Positions 11,220-23,209 are shown, numbered from the stretch's first letter. The stretch is DNA of 64,000 nt from Bufo bufo (GCF_905171765.1 NC_053393.1:192475921-192539920); one strand, 5' to 3'. Program-made: numbers and translations. The notes: generated by a model from the sequence alone, not told the origin.

Positions 11220-12420
11220 GGGGTGTAATATACTTATAATATAATTTCTAACATAGAAAGTATATTATAGTGCATTTGTATTGTTCAGCAGTTGTGTGCG
11301 GTTTTGCTGCAATACTGCAGCTATACAGAGGGACAAACGCTATTGGAACAACTAATTGCAAATGGTGTGCTATACCAGTTGCCCCCCCAAAAAATCTGAT
11401 TGAGGCAGGGGTGTGATATACCTATAATATAATTTCCATATAGTACATTTGTATTGTGCTGCATTTGTGTGCAGTTCTGCTGAGATACCGCAGCTATACA
11501 GAGGGACAAACGTCATTGGAACAACTAATTGCAACTGGTGTGATATACCAGTTGTCCCCCAAAAAATCTAATTGAGGCAGGGGTGCGATATACCTAGAAT
11601 AAAATTTCTATATAGTGCATTTGTATAGTGCAGCATTTGTGTGTGGTTCTGCTGAGATACCGCAGCTATACAGAGGGACAAACGTCATTAGAACAACTAA
11701 TTGCAACTGGTGTGACATAACAGTTGCCCCCCAAAAAATCTAATTGAGGCAGGGGTCTGAAATACCTATAATATAATTTCTATATAGTGCATTTGCATTG
11801 TGCTGCATTTCTGTGTGGTTCTGCTGAGATACCACAGCTATACAGAGGGACAAACGTCATTGGAACAACTAATTGCAACTGGTGTAATCTAACAGTTGCC
11901 CCCCAAAAAATCTGATTGAGGCAGGGGTGCGATATATAATTTCTATATAGTGCATTTGTATAGTGCAGCATTTGTGCGGTTCTGCTGAGATACTGCAGCT
12001 ATACAGAGGGACAATGGCCATTGGAACAACTAACACAAACTGATTTGATATACCAGTTGCCCCCCAAAAAAATCTGATTGAGGCAGGGGTGTGATATACT
12101 TATAATTTCTATATAGTGCATTTGTGTGCGGTTCTGCTGAGATACCGCAGCTATACAGAGGGACAAACGCCATCGGAACAACTAATTGCAAGTGGTGTGA
12201 TATACAAGTTGCCAAGCAAAAAAATCTGATTGAGGAAGGGGTGTTACATACCTATAATATAATTTCTATATTGTGCATTTGTATTGTGCGGCATTTGTGT
12301 GCGGTTCTGCTGAGATACCGCAGCTATAGAGGGACAAACGTCATTGGAACAACTAATTAAACTGGTGTGATATACCAGTTGCCCCCCAAAAAAACTGATT
12401 AAGGGGTTCTATATACCTGC
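11220..12420. repeat. Tandem array, about 7 units of ~172 bp
   Basis: The phrase GCAGCTATACAGAGGGACAA recurs at 11317, 11490, 11662, 11834 (one base changed), 11995, 12147 and 12320, that is at spacings of 173, 172, 172, 161, 152 and 173. Each unit also carries CCAGTTGCCCCCCAAAAAA and TATAATATAATTTCTATATAGTGC. It is a subterminal array of the hAT element. There are no variable spacers, so this is not a CRISPR-like arrangement. Confidence 0.92.
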
Positions 12421-12466
12421 TTCCACAAATACTGCTCTTTTATAGGGACTTTGTTACAGGGTCATT

Positions 12467-13900
12467 TTGAAAATGACAGGCAGAGGAAGAGGCAGGCCAT
12501 TCCACAGAGGTGGTAGGGGTCGGGCAGGTACACCAGACCAGAGCCTAAGTGGGAAGTTGGAGAAGGTGCGTGCGATTACGTCAAAGGATGCACCAGAGTT
12601 GGTTAAGTGGCTCACTCTGCCTTCTGCTTCTGCACCCTCTTCATCCTCTGTATCTGCACCCTCCTCACTCTCTGCTGTGTGCATCCCCAAAGACACCAAC
12701 ACCACCACCACCACCACCACCATAGCCCCTCCACGCGAGACAGAGGAATTATTTTCTCATCAATTCCCAGACCTTACCGATGCGCAGCCATTCTTGGCAT
12801 CAGATGAGGAAGAGGAGGTAGCAACGGCCGCCACCCAGCGGTCTGACGACAGTACCCTGATCAGCCAAAGGAGGGTGGTCCACGCTGTTGCTGCTTACTC
12901 CAAGATCTTTAATGTCAGTGGTGGTGAAGGTGACGATGATGACATTTTAATGGACATCACGTGGGTGCCCACAAGAGAGGAAGAGGAGGGGATTTTAAAG
13001 AAAGAGACGGAGCAGCAGATAGGGAGGAGAAGCAGGCAGAACTCGAAGTGCACAGGAGGCAAAAAGCAGACTGAAAATGTATCTTCTTGCTCTTCTTGCT
13101 CCTCCTCCCCCCAGGCACAATCCTCCTCTGACTCCTCTTCAGACTCCTGCTGACTTGTCTCAGATGGAGTAGCCCCCCCTGGGAATTCATTCAGCATTGC
13201 GACTTCCTCATCTTCCTGCTGCTGCTCCTCGATGGCTTGATCAATTACATCAGTGTTTCCCAACCAGTGTGCCTCCAGCTGTTGCAAAACTACAACTCCC
13301 AGCATGCCCGGACAGCCTTTGGCTGTGCAGGCATGCTGGGAGTTGTAGTTTTGCAACAGCTGGAGGCACACTGGTTGGGAAACACTGATGTAATTGATCA
13401 AGCCATCGAGGAGCAGCAGCAGGAAGATGAGGAAGTCGCAATGCTGAATGAATTCCCAGGGGGGGCTACTCCATCTGAGACAAGTCAGCAGGAGTCTGAA
13501 GAGGAGTCAGAGGAGGATTGTGCCTGGGGGGAGGAGGAGCAAGAAGAGCAGGCTTGAAACTTTTCTGGGATCCCTGGTGTTGTCCGTGGATGGGGAGGAG
13601 ACCGAGGACGACATTCTCCTGGGAAAAGAGCAGGAGCCTAGCAGCTCCACCGCTTCCAATTGAGTGCAAATGGGGGCCTTCATGCTCCAGTGTTTGAAGA
13701 GGCACCCCCGTATAAAAAGCATAAAGGGAAAGGACCAATACTGGGTGGCAACGTACTTAGACCCCGGTACAAGCACAAAATGGCAGACATGTTACCAGCA
13801 TCAGAGGGCTGTCAGAATGCAGCATTTCCAGGCCTTGTTGCAAGAGATGCTGCATTATGCTGTTTAATTGAATTTCCTCATGACAGCCCACAAATATCCA
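12467..13900 (+). pseudogene. hAT transposase-like gene, internally deleted and rearranged
   Basis: The frame from ATG 12467 gives an RG-rich start (GRGRGRPFHRGGRGRAG), a Ser/Pro-rich stretch, then an acidic stretch with GDDDDILMDITWVP and REEEEG. Coding is then interrupted at 13089 by the palindrome, after which acidic sequence resumes (EEQQQEDEEVAMLNEFPGG). Beyond the palindrome, about 13730-13800, WVATYLDPG and, in the alternative frame, PRYKHKMADML correspond to the LDPRYK block conserved in hAT transposases. The BED finger and catalytic core between are absent. This was probably a BED-hAT transposase that lost its middle; no active enzyme is expected. Confidence 0.6.
13089..13549. repeat. 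461-bp near-perfect palindrome centred on a MITE
   Basis: The sequence is symmetric about position 13319: 13089-13306 is the reverse complement of 13332-13549. The centre (13251-13387) is a MITE with CAGTGTTTCCCAACC ends and an inverted pair of ACTACAACTCCCAGCATGC (13289-13307 and 13331-13349). The outer about 162 bp on each side is a duplicated piece of the acidic coding region, antisense on the left and sense on the right. The MITE flanks are inverted (AATTACAT and ATGTAATT) instead of forming a direct duplication. Confidence 0.93.
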
Positions 13901-14109
13901 CCACCACCCAGAACAAATAATGGTCCCTGTCTTAGGTACATACAGTGGCATAAAAGGTATTTTCTGTCCGGTCAACACCTGTGACGACCACATGTTATCG
14001 AATTTCAACTATTATCATTTGTTTTTTTTTTCAAGAGGGGGGATTTCGTTAGCCATGTTTTTAATCCAATTTTATATTTTTTGTTCTTTTAAACATATGT
14101 ATTTGACAT

Positions 14110-15165
14110 CTATTTGTACTGGCCTGCAGTTAAAATTAATATCTAATGACCATCTAACATACCTCCAGCCACATAATTACTTGTTCTTTTCTGTCCGGTG
14201 AATACCTAATGTTTGAGGCCTGTACTACACTGGCCTGCAGTAAAATTGATATTGAATAGCCGTCTAATATACCTCCAGGCACATAATCACTTGATCATTT
14301 ATGTACGGTGAATGCATAATTTTTGGGGCCTGTAACCTAACTGGCAAACAGTTAAATTGTTATACGGTGACCGCTTAATGTACCTCCAGCCACATTATCA
14401 ATTGTGCTTTTCTGCATGGTGAATGAATAATTTTTGGGGCCTGTAGTCCACTGGCCTGCTGTAAAATTGATATCCATTGACCGTCTAATATACCTCCGGC
14501 CACATAATCACTTGATCTTTTATGTACGGTGAATGCATAATTTTTGGGGCCTGTAATCTAACAGGCCAACAGTAAAATTGTTATACGGTGACCGCATAAT
14601 TTGCCTCCAACCACATTATCAATTGTGCTTTTCTGTACGGTGATGGAGTAATTTTTGGGGCCTTTACTCCACTGTCCTGCAGTAAAATTGATATCCATTG
14701 ACCGTCTAATATATCTCCAGCCACATAATCACTTGATCATTTATGTATGTTGAATGCATAATTTCTGGGGCCTGTAATCTAACTGGCCAACAGTAAAATT
14801 GTTATACGGTGACTGCCTAATATACCTCCAGCCACATTTTCAATAGTTCTTTTCTGTCCGGTGAATGTCTAATGTTGGGGACCTCAGAGGAATTCAACAC
14901 CTGTTGACTACGACTACGTGTTATCGAATTTCAACTATTATCATTTGGGGTTTTTTCAAGGGGGGGGGGATTTTGTTTTTAATCTAATATTATATATCTT
15001 TAGTTATTTTAAACATATGCATTTGACATGTATTTGGACTGGCCTGCAGTAAAATTGATATCCAATGACCGTCTAATATACCTCCAGCCACATAATCACT
15101 TGATGTTTTTTGTCCGGTGAATGCCTAATGTTTAGGGCCTGTACTCCCGTGGCCTAAAATAACAA
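14110..15165. repeat. Tandem array, ~9 units of 111 bp
   Basis: The phrase GGCCTGCAGTAAAATTGATA or its variant GGCCAACAGTAAAATTGTTA starts at 14121, 14232, 14343, 14453, 14564, 14674, 14785, 15041 and 15151. Spacing is 110-111 bp except one 256-bp step that contains a repeat of the TTTCAACTATTATCATTTG segment also seen at 14004. Units alternate between two variants, so the higher-order unit is about 221 bp. It is the right subterminal array of the hAT element. Confidence 0.92.
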
Positions 15166-15982
15166 TTTTCTAGGCTCCAGCATGGCACATTTTTGAGAGT
15201 TTCCCTTTAAGACGCATAAAAATGGCCCCTGATTAAAATACATATTTTTGTGGGAATTTCTGCCATTGATCCTCTCTGGTATGTCACTGTCCACGTTCTG
15301 GGATGATGTCTGCACTTCAAGTAAGTATTTGTTGGCTGCAAATATGACCTGAAGGTTTTTCAGGTTCGCCTGCTATTAAAGTGAATGGGGCCCACTGCGA
15401 ACTTGCGGTTCACGAACATTTGATCACATTTGCGAATCATCCCGGCCAATATTCTTCCATCTCTAGCCATTAGTATTGAGCGCTTAGTAATCTTGAATCC
15501 TTACTATGCTATCTATCTTATGTACCTTTTTTTTAATTTTTTTATTTTACTTATCATTAGTAAACTTATTATAAGTATTATTTTACCTACCATTAATAAT
15601 TTATTTTTATAGATACTATATCATTCCCAAATACATACCAGGGCCGTCTTTAATATTGATTGGACCCTGGGCAAGAATTTACTTGGGCCCCCTGGATCCC
15701 GCCTTCCCACACCTTAAAAAAATGCGAAAATCTTATACTCACCTGTTTCCTTTTACTGGCGCTCACTAGCTGCTGGTACGGCGAGGGATGGTGCAACGCA
15801 GACGCGCACACCTCACCGCGTCCTGGCACAGGCGGGTGTGATGACATCATCACGCCTGCCTGCGCTGGGATTTCACTACCAAATAGACCTCAGGCCTGTA
15901 GCCTATGACAAGTCTTGTCACCATCTGCAAATTTTAAGGCGCATTGGCGATCATTTTGGTCGCCATCTGGAGCGCTGTATTG

Positions 15983-16510
15983 CATCAGTGACATGAACAC
16001 TCTCCACATATAATGTTATATTACATCAGTGACATCACCGCTCTCCACATATAATGTTATATTACATCAGTGACATCACTGCTCTCCACATATAATGTTA
16101 TATTACATCAGTGACATCACCGCTCTCCACATATAAGTGATATTTTACATCAGTGACATCACCGCTCTCCACATATAAGTGATATTTTACATCAGTGACA
16201 TCACCGCTGTCCACATATAGGCGATATATTACATCAGTGACATCACTGCTCTCCACATATATGTGATGAGCGGTGATGTCACTGATGTAATATATTACTT
16301 ACCGGTATATGTGGACAGCAGTAATGTCACTGATGTAATATATTACTTATGTGTGGAGAGTGGTGATGTCACTGATGTAATATATCACTTATAAGTAATA
16401 TATTACATCAGTGACATCACCGCTGTCCATATATAGGTGATATATTACATCTGTGACATCACCGCTCTCCACATATAAGAGGCATATTACATCAGTGACG
16501 TCATCCCTTG
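15983..16510. repeat. ~42-bp tandem array with an internal inversion
   Basis: CATCAGTGACATCACCGCTCTCCACATATA units recur at 15983, 16024, 16065, 16106, 16148, 16190 and 16232 (41-42 bp). From about 16262 to 16400 the same unit runs in the opposite direction, and it then returns to the original direction to 16510. Both orientation switch points are short palindromes. Confidence 0.9.
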
Positions 16511-16784
16511 GCACTGGGGTGAGCAGCCAGGGACGGCCTTAGGTATTCAGGCGCCCTGTGTGAGCTAACCTTGTGGTAGTGTTACCTGCAGTCCTATGTA
16601 AAACCACAGATAACACTAGTGTAGATCATGTGGAAGTGTTACCTTCGTCCTTAGTGTGCCTCCCTGTGTCTATCGCACGGACTCCATGCTGGCGCTGCCT
16701 CCTCTTCCATCTTCTTCCTCTTCCCCCGCACAGAACGTTCTGAAGCAGCTGCGTCAAGACATAGGAACACTGTGGGCATGGTGA

Positions 16785-17395
16785 TACACACAGGGAGAGA
16801 CACACACACACACACAGGGACGGGGACACACACACAGGGACGAACACACAAAGGGACAGACACACACACACACACAGGGACGGACACACAAAGGGACACA
16901 CACACAGGGACGGACACACACACACAGGGACGGACACACACACACAAAGGGACGGGGACACACACACAGGGACGGACACACACACAGGGACGGACACACA
17001 CACACAGGGACGGACACACACACACAGGGACGGACACACACACAGGGACGGACACACACACACACAAAGGGACGGGGACACACAGGGACGGACACACACA
17101 CACAGGGACGGACACACACACACGGGGACGGACACACACACACGGGGACGGACACACACACGGGGACGGACACACACACACAGGGACGGACACACACACA
17201 CACAAAGAGACGGACACACACACACAGGGACGGACACACACACACACAAAGGGACGGACACACACACACAGGGACGGACACACACAGGGACGGACACACA
17301 CACACACACACAGGGACACACACACACAGGGACAGACACACACACAGGGACATACACACACACACAGGGACGGACACACACACTGGCACACTCAA
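16785..17395. repeat. CA-rich minisatellite with GGGACGG
   Basis: About 30 short units of the form (AC)n AGGGACGG, with n varying from 3 to 8. The low-complexity sequence keeps several frames open for more than 200 codons on both strands (Cys-Val or Thr-His repeats), which I do not regard as genes. Confidence 0.93.
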
Positions 17396-17861
17396 CATCA
17401 GCAGCAAGTCCAACCCTTAATGGCCCCCAAAATCCCTGGGGGGGGTTGATGTAGTAGCAGGAAAGCACACACTGTCCTTCCCCCCCCCCCCCCCCCCCCA
17501 AGGCTACCAAATACCTGTAAGTTCTGCTAGTTGCTTGGCTGTGTCTGTTGTGGCTGCTGGCTGGGGCTCGCTCCGCCTCCTTCCTCTCTCTGCCTGTGCG
17601 GCTCCACTGGTCTGCTCTGTTAAAGAGACAGGCAGGCCAGGCAGCAGAGCGGCCGCGGGCCCCGCCCCCTCCTCACTCAGTCTCTTTCTATAGTCCGGAC
17701 CGTGACTTTGTGATGTTACATGGCCGGCGGGCGGCGGCGGCAACAAAATATAGGGGGCCCAAGTAAAATCCAAGTAAAATGCTGCTTGGGCCCCCCAGGA
17801 GCAACTGGGCCCGGGGCAGCTGCCCCTTTTGCCCTGCGGTAAAGACGGCCCTGATACATAC

Positions 17862-19400
17862 AATAGACAACATAAAATCACACAAAGGCTGTATGCAAAA
17901 AGCCGCATATGTGCAAGCCAACATTCTATCCATATGATGTAGTCAGCATACCTTACAGTGGCAGCCTTGTGTGCAATGAGACATTTAAGCCCATCTCTTA
18001 TCTGACTGAGAGCTGCTAAGCCTCAAAGTTGCCTGATCTGAGTTGGATGGCTTGGGGGACCTGCACACCTAGACCATTATGATTATAGTGACAAAAATTG
18101 TAAAAAAAAATAAGTTTTTTAATTGTCCAAACATTTATATTCAATAACCTTTCTATACAGTTTTTTCATGTAAACTCATTTGCATAAACATGGGCATATG
18201 TGAAAGACATGCAAATTAGCAGAATCAGTTTTTTTTAGCTGAAATACTATTTGCATGTCTTTCCCATATAAATAGAATAAGGTGACACTTTTATTGGTAC
18301 AATTGTGTGGTATATATGACTTTTGATTGCTCCATATTACTCTTTTTGTGAGGCACGGTAACCAAAAAATGGCTGTTCTGGCACAGTTTTTATTTTTATT
18401 TTTTATGTTGTTCGCATGTTGTTAGATCATGTGCTATTTTTATAGAGCAGGTTGTTATGGACACGACAATACAAAATATGTCTACTTTTATTTTTATTTT
18501 GTTTCAGTTTTACATAAAGCATTTTTTAAATAAATCATGTTTTTGTGTCTCCTTTTTCTGATAGCCATATTATATTATTTTTATTTTTCAGGTGATTATA
18601 TTATGTAGGGGCTCCGTTTTTACAGCATGAGGTGACAGTTTGATTAGTACTACTTTGGAGTACATAGTACTTTTTGATCGTTTGGTATTACACTTTTTGT
18701 GATTTATGGTGACAAAAAAAAAATTTTTTGGGCACTTTTTTTTTTTTTTATGGTTTTCAACTGACAGGGTAAATTATGTGATATTTTTATAGAGCAGGTT
18801 GTTTAAGGACGCGGCGATACCTAATTTGTCTATTTTTTTATATTTATTTTGGTTTTGCATAATAAAAGCATTTTTGAATGAAATTTTTTGGGTGATTGTC
18901 TTAGGTAGGTTCTAATTTTTTGCTGGATGAGATGATGGTTTGATTGGTACTATTTTGGGGTACATACTACTTTTTGATCATTTGGTATTACACTGTGATG
19001 TAAGGTGACAAAAAAAAATTATTTTTTGGCATCGTTTTTTTATATTTTATATTTTTTATATTTTTATGGTGTTCACCAGATGAGTTAGCTCATGTGATAT
19101 TTTTATAGAGCAGGTTGTTACAGACATGATGATACCTAATATGTATGTTTTTTTAAATACATTTTGGTTTTAAACAATAAAAGCTTTTTTAAAACAAAAA
19201 AAATTATGTTTTAGTGTCTCTATTTTCTAAAAGCCATATCTTTTTAACTTCTTGGGCGATTGTCTTAGTTAGGGTCTCATTTATTGCGGGATAAGATGGT
19301 ATTATTTTTGGGTGCATATGATTTTTTGATCACTTGATACTACACTTTTTTTGATGAAAGGTGACAAAATGGCATTTTTTAGCTCAGTTTTGCTACAACT
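17862..19400. repeat. AT-rich tandem repeat, ~300-355 bp units; no gene
   Basis: Similar segments containing TTTTTGATCRTTTGGTATTACACTTTTTGTG-type sequence, a GGTGACAAAA motif and an ATAGAGCAGGTTGTT motif recur near 18320, 18675, 18972 and 19325. Spacings are roughly 355, 297 and 353 bp. Copies are diverged. No coding capacity is supported. Confidence 0.75.
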
Positions 19401-19550
19401 GCGACTTGACAGTCGCATAAAAATCCAACTGTTGTGTCGCAGTCGCAGCATGTCACATGTCGCAGTGCAACACCATACCCTATCATTATAAAAATTGCTG
19501 AGACAAAATGTCGCACGACGCATGTCGTCATGTAGCCCTAGCATTAAAAG

Positions 19551-19800
19551 GGCAGGGTGCTGTGGAGGTCAATGTTAAAGAGGCGTTCACTGTGGATGTT
19601 ACTGTTAAGGGGGCAGGCTGCAGGGTACTGTGAGGTCACTGTTAAAGCAGCAGGGTACTGTGGAGGTCACTGTTAAGGGGTGGGCCCCTGAGGAGGTCAC
19701 TGTCAAGGGAGCGGGGCACTGTGGGGGGTCAGTGTTGTGTGGTGGGTGACTGTGGAGTTCACTGTGGAAGGGGTGGGGTGCTGTAGAGGTCACTGTTATG
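19551..19800. repeat. Minisatellite, ~30-35-bp GGAGGTCACTGTTAAGGGG units
   Basis: GGTCACTGTTAA or close variants recur about seven times between 19567 and 19798 with G-rich linkers (GGGCAGGGTGCTGTGGA). Diverged tandem repeat; the open frames on the minus strand here are by-products. Confidence 0.8.
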
Positions 19801-20114
19801 GGAATACTGTCAATATCTTTTAACGACACACACAAACATTAGATAAAATATACCTGTGTGAAGCCGGGTCCTTCTGCTAGTGAGTTAATAGGAAAAAAAA
19901 ACCTTCATGAGCCTCATCTATTAGCCAGTATAGAGAGCAGCTACTGTACAAAATGTCTCTGGCACATCCATGATTTTCATAAACATTTTGTAAGTAGCGA
20001 AACTGCAAGGAAACACTTCCTGTTGAGTTCTCCCACAGTTACAAATGAGCAGTGGGACTCTTCTAATTAAAAGGCATCCAAAATTGTCAATCCTTTTAAA
20101 GTATCTGTTTAAAG

Positions 20115-20500
20115 ATAGTGTTGATCGCGAATATTCTAAAAGCAAATTTTTATAGCGAATATTGGCACTTCGAGAATTCGCGAATATCTAGAATATGGTG
20201 CTATATTTTCGTTATCGCGAATATTCTAGATTTTTTTTCATCAGTACCCATGATCCCTCACTGCTTCTTGCTTGTGGGCCAATGAGAAGGCTACAATATC
20301 TTTGACTTTAGGAGTAGTGTTGAGCGCAAATTTTCGTATCACAAATTTTTATTGCGAATTTTCAGATTGCCGATTATCATAATCAAGAAAATAATGACTG
20401 GAGATCACAAATTATCAAATTCGCAAATATATGACAAATATTTGCCTAAATATTCGTGAAATATCGCAAATTCAAATATTGCCCCTGTCGCTCATAACTA
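20115..20500. repeat. CGCGAATATT-rich dispersed repeats (two partial copies)
   Basis: AGTGTTGATCGCGAATATTC starts at 20118, and a related AGTGTTGAGCGCAAATTTTCG starts at 20327. The first shares the long stretch TGCTTCTTGCTTGTGGGCCAATGAGAAGG with the insertion at 53606-54340, so both belong to one family. The GTGTTGAGCG-type end resembles frog hAT non-autonomous elements, which is an inference. Confidence 0.6.
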
Positions 20501-20510
20501 TTGAGAGAGC

Positions 20511-22088
20511 CATACTCGCCTGCTTCCCACCACCATGTTCTGGCTCCCTTGCTCTGTTCTCTGGTCTTCTGGTCCCTATCTGTAAACTTTTGGATGGACG
20601 GTGTCACATGTGCCACTGCAGACAATGATTGGTCTCAGCAGTAACATGTCCCCAAGCGGCACATGGCCGAGCAATTACATGCAACTTGAAAACCTGTCTT
20701 TGCTATGGCCTGTCATTTTCAGCAGTGGCACACATGACCCCATCCATGTGGAAGTTTAAAGACGATGGCTGGAAGACCAGTAAAGAGAGTCAGGGAACAT
20801 GGGAATTGGAATAGAGCAAGGAGCAAATGAGTAAGGATTTTTCCAAAGGTACCACAGGCTGGGGTGTAAATGAAAAAAAAAATTTTTTTGGAGGGGGTCA
20901 TACCTTTAGACATGTTGTTTCCCAGGTGGCAAGCCTTTATTACAAGAACTTCAGATGCATCTTTCACTGATTTAATTCTAGTAGAACACTTGTGTGCATG
21001 AAAACAGCACTTTTTTCTATACATCCTTGGGGGGGGGGGGACATAAAAGCGATACATAGCAAAAATGATGTAGACTGCTACCATGGTAATGTCACAATGT
21101 AATGATGGCAGTGGAAATATTTAATATGTCGATAAAAACAATGGGCACGCCATTAAATACACTGAGGCAATCTTGTTAATGGCAACTAATAAATTAAATG
21201 GAGAATCATACAGCTGATAAGTTTAAGTGCTTCAATGTATAGATGACATGGATGGTGAAAAGTTGCAGTTGAATAGCCCAGAATTATTTTGTTTCAAACT
21301 TATATTAGTCCAATTAACTATTAACAACTATTATAACGTGTAGAAAGATAGATGATCCAGGTTCACTGGACCAAAACATGTCATTTACTAAGGATCTGAT
21401 GGCTGCTATCTCTTTATAATTTTTATGTTTGCTTAATGAGAAATCATTTAGATATTTTTTTCTGCTGCTAATAAAAAGCATGTCTATACTCTATATTTAT
21501 ATTAATTTTTAAGTTTTCTCTGTATTAATATTAAATGAGTACAGTATGTTTTACTAAAGTTTCCATGAAAAATTTAGGAAATCTAAAAAGAAAAGGTACA
21601 GTAAATGTTGAAATATCATTTTTTGTATCCTGTGTTTTTCTGACTGTATCTTTTTTTATTGCACTTTGATTATGATTATTAGGGCAACCATCTTGTATTA
21701 CATTACATTCTACTGTCACGTCAGTAGAGTAGATACGGACAAGCACAGTGAGACCCTGGACTGCAACCCCTGACTGTCCCTACCTACTTGCAGTACGAGC
21801 CCTAGATGGCTAGACTGCAACCGGACAACGGTCCCTACGCTACTTAAGTGCAGAGATAGAAAAAGACAATACCAGAGTTGTCAGAAAATGGTCAGAACCA
21901 GACGGGCTATGCAGTACCAGAATGAGAGGCAGAGAGTGGCCAGAAGACAAACCGAGGTCAGAAACACAGGATATCAATAAGGAAAACCGAAACGAGGAAC
22001 AATGAACCTAGCTAGTTGTCCAAACAAGACAATCACTGGAAGTAGGGATTTAAATAGAGTGCCAAGACCCTAGATCAGAAACAGTCAG
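20511..22088. other. No gene seen
   Basis: No coding region or complete mobile element could be supported. 20560-20830 contains GC-rich sequence with partial inverted similarity (GGCACATGTG and CACATGTGCC motifs). The rest is AT-rich, and 21720-22060 is a moderately GC-rich stretch of unknown nature resembling other dispersed sequence. Confidence 0.4.
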
Positions 22089-22915
22089 AGATGAGCCAAG
22101 TTTTGAAACACTCAATTTTGCTGGTTTGCCAAGAAATTTGATTAGTTCTAAATTAATTTGTCATGAATCGTTATAAATCAGATCAACGTCTCCAACCCCA
22201 GTGCTCTCCTGCCCTACAGGTGGGAGCCCTTCTTCTGCCATCTGCTTTTCCTCCTTTTCCACACCATCTAACATCGATGAGAACATGTCATCAGGGACAT
22301 CCAGCTCCTCTTCTCTCTGCATCTTGCTAACTTTTCCAGGACATGGGGACTTTGAAAGATGATTTGGAAGAAGTAAAGCTAGCAAAAGATGAGGATGGTC
22401 ACCATTAAGACCTGGCCTCCCTAAGGTGTGCAGACTGGATGGTATTGGTTGTCACGTTGGCAGTGGAATTATAAAGGTTTCTATCTTATTGGTATTGAAT
22501 TACAAATCTTAGTTTATGACTGATGTAGGAATAGGTATCCCTGCAGTCTCCCTCTCCAATATTCTTTTATTATTTGTTTTCAGCAACACTGTCCCTAGCG
22601 CATGAGCTTATGATCAGCTCACAGGACAATGGCGGAGACAGTGCAGGGTGAGAGTTTTATAGGGCTGTAACATCACAGGGGATGGCTATGAGCGGTCTGC
22701 GGATTGGCTGGCATGGCACGGCATTATGGGTGATCTTGCGTTCCTGGGCTTGTCTCCGCTACACTTCTTCTTCTTTGCTTTCTAACATGTGGAGCCGCCC
22801 TTTTAGAAAAACTGATTCATTACCACGAACCTCGAGGACATTCAGATTCATTTACAATCGAAGCTCTCCTAAACTTCAGACCGAATTCCATTTCGGATGC
22901 TCAACACTACTGATA
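22089..22915. repeat. Probable non-autonomous hAT-like repeat
   Basis: The left end reads AGAGATGAGCCAAGTTTTG and the right end ...TTCGGATGCTCAACACTACTG, the GAGATGAGC and GTTGAGCATCCGAA motifs being oriented toward each other, as in the BED-hAT element at 24-32 kb. The interior holds a minus-strand acidic stretch (VPDDMFSSMLDGVEKEEKQM) that might be a fragment of its coding region. No clear target duplication. Confidence 0.45.
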
Positions 22916-23209
22916 GGTCCATGACTTTGCACTCTAGTAGTCAGAAACACTAGTACACAGTAATAGAGCAGCTGAGCTTATCAGCCCATTGCTAATCTCC
23001 CCCATCACACGCCTGCTGCAGAAACAGAGCAGTGCATCCTGTTACTAAGGCTGTGGTCGCACAACCAGGGGGAAGGGGGCATGGCTCGGCAGTGCATCTC
23101 TCCCGATGCTGCTGTGCCAAGGCTGAGGATCACACTGCTGGAGCCCAGACAGTTAAGTATATTACATGTACAGTAAGTGCATTTAAGTAGGTGTATAGCT
23201 GATGAGGTT

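Larger units (their letters stand above)
10835..15465 (+). mobile_element. hAT-type transposon, 4.6 kb, 8-bp target duplication
   Basis: The termini TAGAGATGG and CCATCTCTA are inverted, and GCCATTAG is duplicated on both sides (10827-10834 and 15466-15473), an 8-bp duplication as hAT elements make. Its target was the right-hand target duplication of the fold-back element at 9708. Inside, in order: subterminal GTTCGC-rich sequence, a ~172-bp tandem array (11220-12420), a broken protein region (12467-13900), a long palindrome (13089-13549), and a 111-bp tandem array (14110-15165). It appears to be an internally deleted, non-autonomous member. Confidence 0.88.
15639..17853. mobile_element. Non-autonomous hAT element, 2.2 kb, TSD ATACATAC
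   Basis: The ends CAGGGCCGTCTTTA and TAAAGACGGCCCTG are inverted and ATACATAC is duplicated at 15631-15638 and 17854-17861 (8 bp, hAT-like). TTGGGCCCCC-type subterminal sequence is also mirrored (15692 and 17787). There is no transposase; the interior is two minisatellites plus GC-rich sequence. The C18 run at about 17482-17500 and CA-rich tracts are simple repeats. Confidence 0.88.

Noticed and set aside
11220..12420. Regular repeats that might suggest a CRISPR-like array
   Set aside because: Units are ~172 bp, contiguous and have no variable spacers; the context is a eukaryotic hAT element.
13237..13557. Mirror-image frames of 106 and 168 codons on opposite strands
   Set aside because: They are the two arms of the 461-bp palindrome read twice; only the right-arm acidic sequence belongs to the old hAT coding region.
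16626..17510. Overlapping open frames of 219-294 codons rich in Cys-Val or Thr-His
   Set aside because: They are produced on both strands by a CA-rich minisatellite without stops; low complexity, no domain, and located inside a hAT element.
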